This document shows positions 1 to 9,834 of a DNA stretch of 64,000 nt, piece after piece. Made by a program: the position numbers and the translations under genes. The notes below the pieces were generated by a model. That model worked only from the letters and a program-made list of their open reading frames with translations, had not been told where the DNA came from and searched no databases. The DNA lies in NCBI RefSeq assembly GCF_900473935.1, contig NZ_UCNN01000017.1, positions 1 through 64,000 of the forward strand, given 5' to 3'. Source of the DNA: Synechococcus sp. UW105 (GTDB lineage: Bacteria > Cyanobacteriota > Cyanobacteriia > PCC-6307 > Cyanobiaceae). The number at the start of each line of letters is the position of its first letter. The stretch's first letter is position 1.

Positions 1-2
1 AC

Positions 3-347
3 GCCCTGAAACCTTTTCTGCCCCAAGAAGCTCAACAACAAATCGAAGGCGTCGACAAGGTCGCCAAAGCATTCACCGCAACAGGCCAAGCCCTTCAGCA
101 CTTTGGTTTTGATGAAGATGAAGGCTTTGAGGGAGACGACCCAGCGTTCGAGGCAAGTACTGAGCGTCGTGCTGCAATCTTTGCATCCACTCCAGAAACA
201 ATCTTGCCCCTTGATGCACAGTCGCTAGGAACAACTGCAGCCGTAGAGCATCAAGCCGACCCACTGCGTGATTCACTACTCGGCAGCACTGATACTGTCC
301 AACTTGGCAGCCAGGAGGCATTGAATCAGTCCACGATTGCCCTGTGA
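3..347 (+). CDS. C-terminal end of an unrecognised protein (partial)
   Basis: An open frame runs from the window edge to a TGA, giving the last 114 residues of a protein whose start lies outside. It is rich in acidic residues and Ala/Gln, with a DEDEGFEGDD acidic run near residue 40, and has no membrane segment. I recognise no family. A clear Rho-independent terminator follows 25 bases after the stop, which supports this being a real gene end. The function is unknown. Confidence 0.6.
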   Translation, partial: ALKPFLPQEAQQQIEGVDKVAKAFTATGQALQHFGFDEDEGFEGDDPAFEASTERRAAIFASTPETILPLDAQSLGTTAAVEHQADPLRDSLLGSTDTVQLGSQEALNQSTIAL

Positions 348-371
348 TGAACGTCTTGATGCCCTTACCAG

Positions 372-395
372 CCCCGCTTTGAGCGGGGTTTTTTA
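372..395 (+). terminator. Rho-independent terminator
   Basis: A perfect 6-bp GC stem (CCCCGC/GCGGGG) with a 5-base loop is followed by six T residues. It lies just after the truncated first gene and probably ends its transcript. Confidence 0.85.
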
Positions 396-545
396 TTGTC
401 TGCGCTCCAACAGGAAGTGGGCTGGGTCCCTGAACAGCCTCGTTGCTGCGCAACAACGGGGTGACCAAGATCACAGTAAAAAGGATCTGAGTCACACCTG
501 ACCACAACCAGTTCAGAGAGGGTGATTGCAGTTTCAACCTTTACC

Positions 546-725
546 ATGAACCGCGATCTCAACAACGCCGCCCTCCAGCAGATGATTGCCGTGATTGAGT
601 CCGGCAGCCTCAACACTTTGGATATGCTGCGTTTAAGACAAGCCGCCTATTTGCATAGCATCGTTGCCGCAATGCTCAACGAGCAAGTGGAACGTCTGCC
701 CGAAACCGCTGAGATCCATCACTAA
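546..725 (+). CDS. small conserved-type hypothetical protein (59 aa)
   Basis: The ATG at 546 gives a 59-residue soluble, mostly helical protein beginning MNRDLNNAALQQMI. A GTG 24 bases upstream is also in frame but is less likely. I recognise no catalytic motif or named family. It converges on the secreted protein that ends at 741, with only 15 bases between the stops. Small helical proteins of this kind are common in marine picocyanobacteria, but the function is unknown. Confidence 0.55.
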   Translation: MNRDLNNAALQQMIAVIESGSLNTLDMLRLRQAAYLHSIVAAMLNEQVERLPETAEIHH

Positions 726-740
726 GGCGAGATGGGGGCC

Positions 741-1112
741 TTACCAATCCGCGCTGTAAAGCTTCTCATAGGCTTCATAAACAGCGTCATTGTCAGGACC
801 AGCCACCACCAGCATTGTGAGGCCTCGCTTCTTATCGCACTCAATCAGTGCGGCCACATACTCCACGGAGTGATTAGCCTTCACCTCCTTGAGTTTGGGA
901 TTGACATCCAGAACCCGCACGTTCTTATCAAACCCATGGATTTTCAGAGCCTTGGTGGCACCATCGATGCAGCTCTGAAGGCTTCCGTCATAGCTGAACT
1001 TGCTTGCATACACGAAGGGCGTGCGAGCAACAACGGGAGCTGCAGCAAGCAGCATCGCGCTGGCAACCATCGGTGCCATTCGGACCAGCCGTGATGTTTT
1101 CATTCTGATCAC
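741..1112 (-). CDS. secreted small hypothetical protein
   Basis: A 123-residue protein with an N-terminal signal peptide: basic residues (MKTSRLVR), a hydrophobic core of about 15 residues and a VVA-R cleavage-type junction near residue 29. The mature part has two Cys (in QSCIDGATKAL and IECDKKRG) that could form a disulfide. It alternates beta-like and helical segments, with the conserved-looking patch LTMLVVAGPDND near the end. A second in-frame ATG at 1100 (MKT) is an equally good start. It is probably periplasmic. No function is assigned. Confidence 0.65.
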   Translation of the reverse strand: MIRMKTSRLVRMAPMVASAMLLAAAPVVARTPFVYASKFSYDGSLQSCIDGATKALKIHGFDKNVRVLDVNPKLKEVKANHSVEYVAALIECDKKRGLTMLVVAGPDNDAVYEAYEKLYSADW

Positions 1113-1163
1113 CTATCTGCGCCGAAGTTATCACCAGTGGCATCAGTGTGGTGCGCTCGTCAA

Positions 1164-1187
1164 CAAAAAACCCCGCCGGAGCGGGGC
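1164..1187 (-). terminator. Rho-independent terminator
   Basis: On the minus strand a CCCCGC/GCGGGG stem with a 4-base loop is followed by a run of T residues (A residues at 1165-1170 on the plus strand). It lies 34 bases beyond the stop of the DUF4278 protein and ends its transcript. Confidence 0.85.
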
Positions 1188-1220
1188 GAATGGCTAACGA
1201 CCTGGATCAGGTACGACGTT

Positions 1221-1391
1221 TCAGAAAGACCGTTGATAGTGCACGCCGCGGTAGGTGAGACCTGCTGAAGCAGCTTGGGCATCAGCCTGGCGGGCTTGAT
1301 AAGAAGCATGGCGATAGACGAGGGCGACAGTCGGCTTGACGACTGCGACGGACTGACGCGTGTAGACATTGCCCATGTAGGTGAGCTGCAT
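1221..1391 (-). CDS. DUF4278 domain protein (56 aa)
   Basis: A 56-residue protein starting MQLTYMGNVYTR at the ATG at 1391, with GGAGAACC just upstream as ribosome binding site. The frame stays open 90 bases further upstream, but that part looks non-coding. It carries repeats of the aromatic pattern Y-x-G-x-x-Y (YMGNVY, YRGVHY), typical of cyanobacterial DUF4278 proteins. The molecular role of this family is not established. A second DUF4278 protein with three copies of the motif lies at 58842-59060. Confidence 0.8.
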   Translation of the reverse strand: MQLTYMGNVYTRQSVAVVKPTVALVYRHASYQARQADAQAASAGLTYRGVHYQRSF

Positions 1392-1564
1392 GGTGGTTCT
1401 CCGAGTTAGCTCAGACCCCCGTTCCTTGGTCTGAAACGAACTGCGCTCTGTGAAACACAGAGTGAACGTGTCGCGACGCATTCAGATGAATGCCTCACAT
1501 TCCATAAATAGCGAAAGTGTCGCTCCCTCTGGCGTTCAGTGCGCTACAGACCCATCAATTCCGA

Positions 1565-4500
1565 TCATTGCGGTATGCCCCAGCCTCCTCCGCCTGGAGT
1601 CGCAATCGTCAGACAATCACCTTCCTCCAATTGAAGCTGCACACAACCGGGCAAGTGCTCCCTGGACCCATCGGCGCGTTCGAGCTGATTGCTCCCACAG
1701 AGTCCATCCCCTCCACCCGCAAGCCCGAACGGCGAGACGAAACGACTACCGGACAGCAGTCCCACCGTCATGGGTGCAAGGAAACGTAAACGGCGTTCCA
1801 GCCCATCTCCCCCGGGCCATCGACCCGCGCCACCACTGCCCTTGCGGCGAGCGAAGCGCTCCACGCGAACAGGAAAGCGCTGTTCAAGCACCTCGGGATC
1901 CGTCAGCCGGGAATTGGTCATATGACATTGCAGACCCGATGCACCAGCAAAGCCTTCTCCTGCCCCGCTGCCTCCGGCGATGGTCTCGTAATACTGAAAG
2001 TGCTGGTTGCCGAAGCTGAGATTGTTCATGGTGCCTTGGGAGGCAGCCATTACTCCCAGGGCAGCAAACAGCAGATTGCAGAGTGCCTGGGAGGTCTCCA
2101 CATTGCCGCCGACGACAGCCGCAGGAGCTTTCGGATTCAACAGCGATCCAAACGGCACCGTGAGTGTGAGGGGGCGAAAGCAGCCAGCATTCAGAGGGAT
2201 GGGTTCCTGCACAAGACAGCGCATCACGTAGAGCACTGCCGCCTTCGTTACCGCCAGCGGAGCATGAAAGTTGTGGTCTGCCTGCGGCGAACTACCGCTG
2301 AAATCGAGATGGGCTCGCCGCCGCGTCTGATCCACCCGGACCTCAAGCTGCAGGCAAGCACCGTTGTCGAGCTTCACCTCAAAGCACTGGTCGGATAGAC
2401 GAGAGAGCAGCGTTTCCACCGCCTCCGCAGCGTGCTGCTGCACATAATCCATGTAACCAGCCACCCTCTTGTGGCCCTCTCGGGCGACAAGAGCCTCGAG
2501 CAAGTCCACCCCAAGTCGATTGGCAGCGACCTGGGCCTGGAGGTCAGCAAGAAGGACATCAGGGCAGCGCGGAGGCAACCGCTCGGCTGCAAGGCGCGTC
2601 GTCCAGGCCTCGCGATCAAGACGTCCTTGCCGCACCAGAGGCCAGTGACGCAAGCACAACCCCTCGTCCTCAATGCATCGACTGAAGGGAGGCATCGAGC
2701 CGGGGGTCAGACCACCCACATCAGCATGGTGGCCCCTACTAGCCACGAAGAAGAGCGGTTCACTTCCCCCTGCGAACACAGGTGTGATCGCAGTGATATC
2801 TGGCAGATGGGTGCCTCCATGGAAAGGGTCATTGCTGATCACCACATCACCTGGCTGCAGCGGCGGGGCCTTGCCGGCCGCCACCTCAGTGAGCAAATCA
2901 ACCACCGCCTCCCCCATCGACCCCAAGTGCACTGGGATGTGGGGAGCATTGGCCACCAAGGCACCAGCACCATCAAACAAGGCACAGGAGAAGTCGAGCC
3001 GTTCGCGGATATTCACAGACCGACTGGTCTGCCGCAGCCGCTCCCCCATCCGTTCGGCGATCACCATGAAGCGATGGTGAAACAAGCTGAGGTCCACTGG
3101 ATCCACAGCCTCATCGGCACCCCCACCAGCCAAAGCCTCAGCTGCCTGAGGCACCAGATCGGAACCTGCTGAGGCTGAATCGCTCCCCGCTTTCACACCC
3201 CGACCACTGATCACAAGGTCTTCAAGAATGAGATCGCCATGACAGGCGCAGCGTGCCCTCCAACCGGGGTCCAGCACAATGCACCCGGTGGCCTCAAGGA
3301 TCAGGGCAGGGCCAACCAAGTGCTGACCCTCGTGCAGCTGCTCACGACGCCACAACGGGACAGAACACCAGCCACGTCCAGGGCAGTGCATCGAGACGAG
3401 CTCAGATCGGTCGCCTGAAGCCAACACGGACGGGGTTGCCTCGGCACCAGACCCACGAACCGACGGCATGGCCAACAGAGGTGGCGCCACCACCTCCACC
3501 TCAAACCGCTCCACCACAAGAGGGACCTGGCGCTGGGGGAGAAAACCGAAACGCTGCTGATGCAGCCTGGCAAAGGCTCCTTCTAGATCGGTGATCGTTG
3601 GCAAGGCCAGGAGATTGGCCTCGCCTGGATCGGCAATCTCAACCATCAACCCCTGCTCGGAGGCTGGATCACGCAACTCCAACGACACTTTCCGTTCCAG
3701 GAGACCGCCCTGTGCGTCGCCATCGGAAAGCAACTGCTGCTCTGCCAGCTCCAAAGCCGCACGCAGCTGCTCCGCTAACGGAAGCAGTTGCTTCTCCTGC
3801 AATGGCTGGCGCACGGCACCCTGTCGCCACTGCCGCTGACGCGCCTGTCCCATGCCGTAAGCCGACAGCACGCCTGCCAGAGGATGCAGCAACACCTGCC
3901 GAAGGCCGAGAGCGCGAGCCACACGGCAAGCCAGTTGACCAGCGGCTCCGCCATAGGCCACCAACACACCACCACGGATGTCATGGCCACGACAGAGCGA
4001 CACCTGCTCAATCGCAGCCGCCATGGTTTCCACCGCAAGATCGAGGGCCCCTTCCGCCAACTGCTCAGGGGTGCAGGCAAGGGCCTCGGCAAGCGCAGCA
4101 AAGCGTTGCTGCACCACCTCCCCATCGGGCAGCTGGTTGCCGGTGTCCCCAAACACAGCCGGGAAACCCTGCACCTGCAGTCGTCCCAGCAGCATGTTCG
4201 CGTCTGTGATCGTGAGCGGACCGCCGCGGCGGTAACAGGCAGGCCCCGGATCAGCACCGGCCGAACGGGGACCGACGGTGAGGCGATCACCATGCCGATC
4301 AATCATCGACCCTCCCCCCGAGGCCACCGTGTGAATCGGCAGCCTTGGCGCCAAAAGCGTCAACCCAGCCACCTCCGTTTCAGCGCTGCGCTCCCAAGCA
4401 CTGTCCGAGGAACCGGCCGGGAGACAAAACACGTCCGTACTGGTGCCGCCCATATCGAAGCCCACCAGCGGCTGGGTCGCGAAACCCGCCCTACGCGCCA

Positions 4501-5344
4501 CCGCCACCGCTCCCACCATTCCACCAGCTGGACCAGACAAAATCGTGTCCTTGGCCTGGAGGTGCCCTGGTGCCTGCAGGGCACCGCTGGAGGTCATCAC
4601 CCGTAACTGAGTCCGGTGACCGAGCGCCTGCTGCACCTGTTGCAGATAGCCAAAGAGGCATGGCGCCACCGTCGCCTCCACCAGCGTGGTCTGCCCGCGC
4701 GGCACCAACCTCGGCAACGGACACACCCGATGAGAACAGACAACGGTGGTGAAACCGATCCGCCGAGCAAGGGCCTCCAAACGTTGTTCATGCTCTGGAT
4801 AGCGCCAGGCATGCAACAGAGCGATGGCACAACAGCGCAATCCCTGACGGTGGTGATGACGCAGTCGCTCCTCAAGCGCATCATCAAGCTGCAACGGAAT
4901 CACCTCCGCACCATCGGCATCAAGCCGCCCGTTCACCGCCTCCACCGCCACCGCAAGAAAGGGCGGTTCCTCGAGTTCGAGAGCGAAAAGATCCACTCGG
5001 TGCTGATCACCGATGCGCAATAGATCCTCCAGGCCAGCATTGGTCAGCAAAAGGACAGGATCCCCAGCTCCCTCCAGCAGGGCATTGGTCGCGACAGTCG
5101 TGCCCAGCCTCAGTTCCCCGATGGAGGACTCCGGCTCCGCAGACAGCTCCTCCTCTAGCAGCATCTCCTGCATGGCCTGCACTGCGGGATCTCCTGATTT
5201 CCACGGCTGCTCCGAGAGCACTTTTCGGACCACCAGACGTCCGTCCGGAGCCATCCCGACCAGGTCCGTAAAGGTACCGCCGCGATCAACCCAGAAGCGC
5301 CAGTCCGTCAAGGTGCCGTTATCGCAACCCAAGAGCGGCATCAT
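1565..5344 (-). CDS. 5-oxoprolinase (HyuA-HyuB fusion)
   Basis: A cytoplasmic ATP-dependent hydrolase family that opens 5-oxo-L-proline (pyroglutamate) to glutamate. About 1259 residues match the single-chain length of this family. The N-terminal hydantoinase A half shows the phosphate-binding DRGGTFTDLVG motif near residue 20 and the ATPase patch GFDMGGTSTDV. The hydantoinase B half begins near residue 740 and includes NDPFHGGTHLPDI and the C-terminal TPGGGGWG. The start is placed at MMPLLG (5344 or 5341); the open frame further upstream lies inside nagB and looks unrelated. Its 5' end overlaps the nagB stop by about 26 bases, so the two are probably co-transcribed. A hydantoinase activity cannot be excluded. 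Confidence 0.88.
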   Translation of the reverse strand: MMPLLGCDNGTLTDWRFWVDRGGTFTDLVGMAPDGRLVVRKVLSEQPWKSGDPAVQAMQEMLLEEELSAEPESSIGELRLGTTVATNALLEGAGDPVLLLTNAGLEDLLRIGDQHRVDLFALELEEPPFLAVAVEAVNGRLDADGAEVIPLQLDDALEERLRHHHRQGLRCCAIALLHAWRYPEHEQRLEALARRIGFTTVVCSHRVCPLPRLVPRGQTTLVEATVAPCLFGYLQQVQQALGHRTQLRVMTSSGALQAPGHLQAKDTILSGPAGGMVGAVAVARRAGFATQPLVGFDMGGTSTDVFCLPAGSSDSAWERSAETEVAGLTLLAPRLPIHTVASGGGSMIDRHGDRLTVGPRSAGADPGPACYRRGGPLTITDANMLLGRLQVQGFPAVFGDTGNQLPDGEVVQQRFAALAEALACTPEQLAEGALDLAVETMAAAIEQVSLCRGHDIRGGVLVAYGGAAGQLACRVARALGLRQVLLHPLAGVLSAYGMGQARQRQWRQGAVRQPLQEKQLLPLAEQLRAALELAEQQLLSDGDAQGGLLERKVSLELRDPASEQGLMVEIADPGEANLLALPTITDLEGAFARLHQQRFGFLPQRQVPLVVERFEVEVVAPPLLAMPSVRGSGAEATPSVLASGDRSELVSMHCPGRGWCSVPLWRREQLHEGQHLVGPALILEATGCIVLDPGWRARCACHGDLILEDLVISGRGVKAGSDSASAGSDLVPQAAEALAGGGADEAVDPVDLSLFHHRFMVIAERMGERLRQTSRSVNIRERLDFSCALFDGAGALVANAPHIPVHLGSMGEAVVDLLTEVAAGKAPPLQPGDVVISNDPFHGGTHLPDITAITPVFAGGSEPLFFVASRGHHADVGGLTPGSMPPFSRCIEDEGLCLRHWPLVRQGRLDREAWTTRLAAERLPPRCPDVLLADLQAQVAANRLGVDLLEALVAREGHKRVAGYMDYVQQHAAEAVETLLSRLSDQCFEVKLDNGACLQLEVRVDQTRRRAHLDFSGSSPQADHNFHAPLAVTKAAVLYVMRCLVQEPIPLNAGCFRPLTLTVPFGSLLNPKAPAAVVGGNVETSQALCNLLFAALGVMAASQGTMNNLSFGNQHFQYYETIAGGSGAGEGFAGASGLQCHMTNSRLTDPEVLEQRFPVRVERFARRKGSGGAGRWPGGDGLERRLRFLAPMTVGLLSGSRFVSPFGLAGGGDGLCGSNQLERADGSREHLPGCVQLQLEEGDCLTIATPGGGGWGIPQ

Positions 5345-6101
5345 CAACCCAAAGCCGAACCCGCGGATGACGCAGTAACCAGCTTGCCGGCAAGGAGGGG
5401 TTGCAACCGTTGGCAAACACGCGCCGGAGAATCTCAGTTTTCGTCGCACCTGTGACGATCAGATGTAGCTCCTGCGCAGCGAGAATCTCTGCGATACCCA
5501 GAGTGATCGCCCGAGCCGGCACCTGATCAGACACTCCACCAAAGGCCGCTGCGTTCTGCTCACGGGTGGCAGCGCAGAGCTGAACGCAGCGGCAGGGTGC
5601 ATCGGCACCGCAGGGGGGTTCATTGAAGCCAATATGACCATTACCACCGAGGCCTAACAGCTGCAGTCCGATGCCACCGGCCCTCTGCAGCTCCTGGCTG
5701 TAACGCCTTGCTTCCAGATCAGGCTGGGCCGCTGCACCATCGGGCAGATGCAGTTGCTCGGGAAGCAATCCCAGCGGGTCTGCCAGCCTCTGCTTCATGT
5801 AGAAGGCAAAGCTGTTGGCATGCGTGCTGGAAAGACCGACATATTCATCGAGATTGAAACTGAGCCAGCCGCTACGGAGCCGCTCCAAGTCAGAGCCGCT
5901 CCATTGCTGCAGGCGCCGCACCAAGGCCGCATAGAACAATTCCATCGTGCGTCCGGTGGCCAGGCCCAACGGACGGGGGGCCACCGTGTTCAACCGCTTG
6001 CGTAGCTGCCCTTCCCAGTCATCAACGATGGCGTCCATCAGCGCGGCTGGATCGGCTCGCTGTGAGACAACAATCGTGTGCGGAAGTTGCTGGAGATCCA
6101 A
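5319..6101 (-). CDS. nagB: glucosamine-6-phosphate deaminase / 6-phosphogluconolactonase family protein
   Basis: A 260-residue sugar-phosphate isomerase/lactonase-fold protein. NagB converts glucosamine 6-phosphate to fructose 6-phosphate and ammonia. Visible family motifs are LGLATGRTM (phosphate loop), FNLDEYVGL with the catalytic Asp, and LGLGGNGHIGFNEP. The only usable start is a TTG at 6101, because an in-frame stop lies just upstream. The gene begins 12 bases after the stop of the SpoIID-domain gene and overlaps the 5-oxoprolinase, which suggests one minus-strand operon linked to amino-sugar or cell-wall turnover (inference). Confidence 0.85.
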   Translation of the reverse strand: MDLQQLPHTIVVSQRADPAALMDAIVDDWEGQLRKRLNTVAPRPLGLATGRTMELFYAALVRRLQQWSGSDLERLRSGWLSFNLDEYVGLSSTHANSFAFYMKQRLADPLGLLPEQLHLPDGAAAQPDLEARRYSQELQRAGGIGLQLLGLGGNGHIGFNEPPCGADAPCRCVQLCAATREQNAAAFGGVSDQVPARAITLGIAEILAAQELHLIVTGATKTEILRRVFANGCNPSLPASWLLRHPRVRLWVDDAALGLR

Positions 6102-6113
6102 CGATGAGAACTA

Positions 6114-7577
6114 TCAACTGCTCCAGGCTGGCCTGAGTGGGGCGATCCATGCCATCGCCGGGTCATCAGCAGGCAAGAACGGTCGGATCGTGACACCGCG
6201 GTAATAGTGCTGGAGAATCTGGCGGAAGTCAGCGCCCTGCTCCGCCAGGCCACGGGCTCCCCACTGACTCATGCCGACGCCGTGGCCGAAGCCGCGACCG
6301 CGAACCGCCAGCACTCTCTTGGTACCACCACCTCTAGTCACAAGGGGAGAGAGCTCCAGTGGCGGGGGTGGCGGCGGCATCACCCCAGGCCGAGCAGCGG
6401 AGGAGGTCGCAGGCAAGGAGGCAGGTCCCTTGGACTCGACATCAACAGATCCAGTCGCCGAATCCCGCCACACGCCGATCAAAACAGCCCTGTCGCGCAT
6501 CCGGCTTGTGGTGGGTGCGGGCACTGCAGCCGCCGTCGAGGGGAGGGGGCTTGTAGCGGGCACGGCCGCGACGGGCGCTTGAGCCAGCCAGTTAAAACTG
6601 ACCATCGTGCTTTTGAGACCGAGGCGCTGACGCAACTCCCGGCCCGTGATTTCAAGCGCGCCTCGAGGACCGCGCACACGCACTGCGCGCAGTCGGCCGG
6701 TCGAGCTGGTCTGCAAGACCTCCAGCCTCTGCAACCCCCCGGTTTCCCGAAAGGCCTTCTTGAGCTGACGGGTATCAAAGCGCTGCTCCCAGCGATGCAC
6801 CGGGCTGTTTTGATCGTGATCACGCACGCTCACTAGATAGGGCAGCTGGTTGCGCCACACCTCACCACTGGGCTCGGTCGCACCGCCGGAGCTGCTGTGA
6901 AAGACGGCGCTGATCAGCTTGCCGCCATGCACCATGACTAAGGAGCGGGTGCTGTCAACCGCCTCGCGGGTGCGGGGCGTCGCCGATTCCAACCCTTGAT
7001 ACACCTGACTAGCCACAGTCGCTTTCAAGTCAAAGCTGCCGTTGCGCCCGCGCTGACGCAGGGCATAAGTGCGAGCAGCAACCGCCTGAGCCTGCAGCGC
7101 GGCCATCGGCCAGTCCTGGGGCATTTCACTGCCCACGACACTGGCCAGATAACTCTCGATGCCGAGATGGTTGACCACCTGGATCCGACCCTCTCGTGAC
7201 GCCAGACGCAGTTCACCGCTATAGCGACGCTGACCGAGCCAGATGCCGCGCGGATCTCTGCTGTGGATCGTCAATCTGGCTGTGCGAGGAAGGCTCCGAC
7301 GTCCCAGCTCAGGAGACTCGATCAGCCATTGTCCGTGGCTGCTTTTAATCAGAAGACGGGACAGTTGCAGCGGCTCCCCACCCAGTCCTGACAGCTCCAA
7401 GCGCTGTCGACCGTCGGCGCGCAGGCGCAAGGTGCTCGCCTCCGCGACCAACACCCGCATCTGGGGTTGCCGAGCAGCAATCTCAACAGCTGCTGCTGGC
7501 ACCATGGCCGGCAGCAACGGTTGCAACAACAGAGCGGCAACGGGTCCGAACAGAAGGGAAGGGAAGGGCCTCACCAC
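6114..7577 (-). CDS. SpoIID/LytB domain protein, exported
   Basis: About 487 residues. SpoIID-type proteins are lytic transglycosylase-like enzymes that cut glycan strands lacking stem peptides. The N-terminus from the GTG at 7577 (or 7574) is a signal peptide with a long hydrophobic stretch ending near PAAAVE. The SpoIID core contains [10 protein letters not shown] and VFHSSSGG. The C-terminus holds the signature [21 protein letters not shown] Pro/Ala-rich insertion lies between these parts. The frame is open to 7793, but that part overlaps rnz and is not expected to be translated. It is the first gene of a run with nagB and the 5-oxoprolinase. Confidence 0.85.
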   Translation of the reverse strand: MVRPFPSLLFGPVAALLLQPLLPAMVPAAAVEIAARQPQMRVLVAEASTLRLRADGRQRLELSGLGGEPLQLSRLLIKSSHGQWLIESPELGRRSLPRTARLTIHSRDPRGIWLGQRRYSGELRLASREGRIQVVNHLGIESYLASVVGSEMPQDWPMAALQAQAVAARTYALRQRGRNGSFDLKATVASQVYQGLESATPRTREAVDSTRSLVMVHGGKLISAVFHSSSGGATEPSGEVWRNQLPYLVSVRDHDQNSPVHRWEQRFDTRQLKKAFRETGGLQRLEVLQTSSTGRLRAVRVRGPRGALEITGRELRQRLGLKSTMVSFNWLAQAPVAAVPATSPLPSTAAAVPAPTTSRMRDRAVLIGVWRDSATGSVDVESKGPASLPATSSAARPGVMPPPPPPLELSPLVTRGGGTKRVLAVRGRGFGHGVGMSQWGARGLAEQGADFRQILQHYYRGVTIRPFLPADDPAMAWIAPLRPAWSS

Positions 7578-7671
7578 GCGATCCGATCGGCAGGGCAGCT
7601 CAGTGTGCCCCCCTCTGCCCCGTTCATCCAGGGTGCTGCATGGCAAATTTGATGCTTGCCCGCCCCAGACC

Positions 7672-8619
7672 GTGCAGGTCACTTTCCTCGGCACCAGTTC
7701 CGGCGTTCCCACCCGGGCCAGAAACGTTTCAGCTGTGGCACTGCGATTACCGCAGCGGTCGGAACTCTGGCTGTTCGATTGTGGAGAAGGCACACAACAT
7801 CAATTTCTGCGCAGCGAGCTGCGCCTTTCCCAACTGCGAAGGGTGTTCGTCACCCATATGCATGGCGACCATGTCTTCGGCCTGCCTGGCCTGCTGGCCA
7901 GCCTCGGCCTAGCCGGCAACAGTTCGGGAGTGGATCTCTATGGTCCTGAGGCGCTGGAGGACTATCTGCAGGGAGTTCTGCGGACAAGCTCCACCCGAAT
8001 CGGCTATCCGATCACTGTGCATCGAGTGAAAGAGGCCGCCCAGCAAGGGAGGCTGGTACTGGAAGACGACGACATCATTGTGCGGGCCACTCCCCTCACC
8101 CATCGGGTTCCCGCCTACGCCTACCGGATCGACCAAAAACCGCGCACAGGACGATTCGACATCGACAAAGCCCGTGCCCTAAATATCCCGCCTGGACCTG
8201 TCTATGCCCAACTCAAGCAGGGGCGAACCGTCACCCTGGAGGATGGCCGCCGCATCGACGGTCGGGAACTATGCGGACCAGACCGGCCTGGGGTAAGCAT
8301 TGTGTACTGCACAGACACAGTGTTTTGCGAGGCGGCTGTGGAGCTAGCCCGCGGCGCCGATCTGCTGATCCATGAAGCAACCTTCTCCCACGCCGAAGCG
8401 GAGATGGCCTTCCAGCGCCAACACTCCACCAGCACCATGGCGGCTCAAACCGCAGCGGAAGCTGGGGTCAAGCAGCTGGCTCTCACCCACCTCAGCCCCC
8501 GGTATGCGCCGGGCAATGCCGTCACCCCCGATGACCTGCTGCATGAGGCACAGGCGATCTTCCCCAACACGCTCCTCGCCAAGGACTTCCTCACCCTGGA
8601 CATCCACCCGGCTGAGTGA
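7672..8619 (+). CDS. rnz: ribonuclease Z
   Basis: tRNA 3'-end processing endonuclease of the metallo-beta-lactamase fold. At 315 residues it is the usual length. The start [14 protein letters not shown] fits a GTG at 7672; a second in-frame GTG at 7633 is less likely. Zinc ligands are visible in [13 protein letters not shown], in YCTDT with the metal-binding Asp, in HEATF and in LTHLSPRY. It is divergent from the SpoIID gene, with the two GTG starts 94 bases apart. It belongs to the tRNA maturation machinery of the cytoplasm. Confidence 0.93.
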   Translation: MQVTFLGTSSGVPTRARNVSAVALRLPQRSELWLFDCGEGTQHQFLRSELRLSQLRRVFVTHMHGDHVFGLPGLLASLGLAGNSSGVDLYGPEALEDYLQGVLRTSSTRIGYPITVHRVKEAAQQGRLVLEDDDIIVRATPLTHRVPAYAYRIDQKPRTGRFDIDKARALNIPPGPVYAQLKQGRTVTLEDGRRIDGRELCGPDRPGVSIVYCTDTVFCEAAVELARGADLLIHEATFSHAEAEMAFQRQHSTSTMAAQTAAEAGVKQLALTHLSPRYAPGNAVTPDDLLHEAQAIFPNTLLAKDFLTLDIHPAE

Positions 8620-8746
8620 GCGGAACCACAAGCCATCCTCCCGGCTGCAACAGTTCATGAGCACGCTCCAGGAACATCACCAAGGGACCATCACCGCGTG
8701 ATACAAGAACTTGGTGCGGTGTATCCGTCAGATTCTGGTGTCCTTC

Positions 8747-9259
8747 ATGGTCTCTCCCTTCCATTCCCTGCGACGGTCCCTGAGCCGACTGCTGCTCGTG
8801 CTGCCTGCGCTGGTCGCTCTCGCCTTCAGCTCCCCCGCTCTTGCTGCCCAGTGGGATGCCCAGACCCTCACCGTTCCCGCTGACACCAGCGGCGCTGAGG
8901 TGACTTTCTCCGAGCAGGAGATCAAAACTGGCCGCAAGGTGTTCAACACCAGCTGTGGCACCTGCCATGCCGGTGGTATTACCAAGACCAACCACAACGT
9001 GGGACTCGACCCTGAGACCCTTGCGCTGGCAACTCCAGCGCGCGACAGCATTGAAGGCCTGGTGGATTACATCAACGATCCAACCTCCTACGACGGCGAA
9101 TACAGCATTGCTGACGTCCACCCCAGCATGCGCAGCCGCGAGCTCTATCCAGCAATGCGTGATCTCACCGATGAAGACCTCCGCCTGATGGCTGGCTACA
9201 TCCTTGTGGCACCAAAGGTGCTTGGCAAAGAATGGGGCGGCGGAAAGATCTACTTCTGA
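8747..9259 (+). CDS. psbV: photosystem II cytochrome c-550
   Basis: Extrinsic luminal haem protein that stabilises the oxygen-evolving complex of photosystem II. The 170-residue precursor has a basic N-terminus, a hydrophobic core and a SPALA|AQWD type cleavage site near residue 34. The haem motif CGTCH is followed by AGGITKTNHNVGLDP, a PsbV hallmark, and a distal axial His lies in ADVHPSMRS. The protein ends WGGGKIYF as expected. Start ATG 8747 gives a normal signal peptide; the 12 codons upstream are probably untranslated. A strong terminator follows 26 bases after the stop. Confidence 0.96.
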   Translation: MVSPFHSLRRSLSRLLLVLPALVALAFSSPALAAQWDAQTLTVPADTSGAEVTFSEQEIKTGRKVFNTSCGTCHAGGITKTNHNVGLDPETLALATPARDSIEGLVDYINDPTSYDGEYSIADVHPSMRSRELYPAMRDLTDEDLRLMAGYILVAPKVLGKEWGGGKIYF

Positions 9260-9284
9260 TCTCTCAACCAGCTCTCAATTAAAA

Positions 9285-9309
9285 AGCCGCCCCAAAGGGC
9301 GGCTTTTTC
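9285..9309. terminator. bidirectional Rho-independent terminator
   Basis: A perfect 7-bp stem (GCCGCCC/GGGCGGC) with a CAAA loop is flanked by AAAAA on the left and TTTTT on the right. It can end psbV on the plus strand and the convergent gene at 9308-9739 on the minus strand. Confidence 0.9.
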
Positions 9310-9739
9310 ATGACTGGGAACCCGGTGCTGTATTCGCCGGTTCAAAGGAACGGGGATGGCGGCTATACCACCATTCCTGGAGCGCAGAGCTGAAACGGAT
9401 CGAGAACAGCGTCAGCACCGTGGCCGTGGGTCTTGAGCCAGGTTGCAACAACTCGACGGCATAGGAGGGGCATCGACGCGCCGCCAGATCAGGCACAAAG
9501 CGCCGTCCGACCCTTCTCCAACTGGGCTCCTTGCTTCGCCAGACGAGACGGCAGCAGGGCCACGGCAGCTCCTCCCGATCGAAAAGGCGGCAGCAGGGTC
9601 CAATGACCCGAAAGCTGTATTGACCACCAGGACTGGTGTGAACACTGCCGTGTTCCATCAGTGCATCGACTTCAGGCCTGGAGGAGGCAGAAGCAGCGGC
9701 TGACGCTGCAGGCATGGGAGATCCTGATCGTGGGTTCAC
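9308..9739 (-). CDS. conserved-looking hypothetical protein
   Basis: Up to 143 residues. The N-terminal 27 residues are low-complexity, and an ATG at 9658 (MEHGSVHTSP) may be the true start, giving about 116 residues. The body looks structured and rich in Trp, Arg and Cys (FRVIGPCCRLF, LPWPCCRLVWRSKEP, WRRVGRRFVPDL), with no membrane segment. It lies downstream of petF and its terminator, and its stop falls inside the bidirectional hairpin shared with psbV. No family is recognised. The terminator arrangement supports a real gene. Confidence 0.5.
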   Translation of the reverse strand: MNPRSGSPMPAASAAASASSRPEVDALMEHGSVHTSPGGQYSFRVIGPCCRLFDREELPWPCCRLVWRSKEPSWRRVGRRFVPDLAARRCPSYAVELLQPGSRPTATVLTLFSIRFSSALQEWWYSRHPRSFEPANTAPGSQS

Positions 9740-9748
9740 GATGCCATC

Positions 9749-9771
9749 AAAAAGCCACCCCTGGGGGTGGC
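9749..9771 (-). terminator. Rho-independent terminator of petF
   Basis: A GCCACCC/GGGTGGC stem with a CTGG loop and a T run on the minus strand, 63 bases beyond the petF stop. Confidence 0.85.
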
Positions 9772-9834
9772 GGATGGACAGTCCATCAAAGCGACGGAGG
9801 ACTGCATACGAGATTCAGGACCCTGAGGTCGAAC

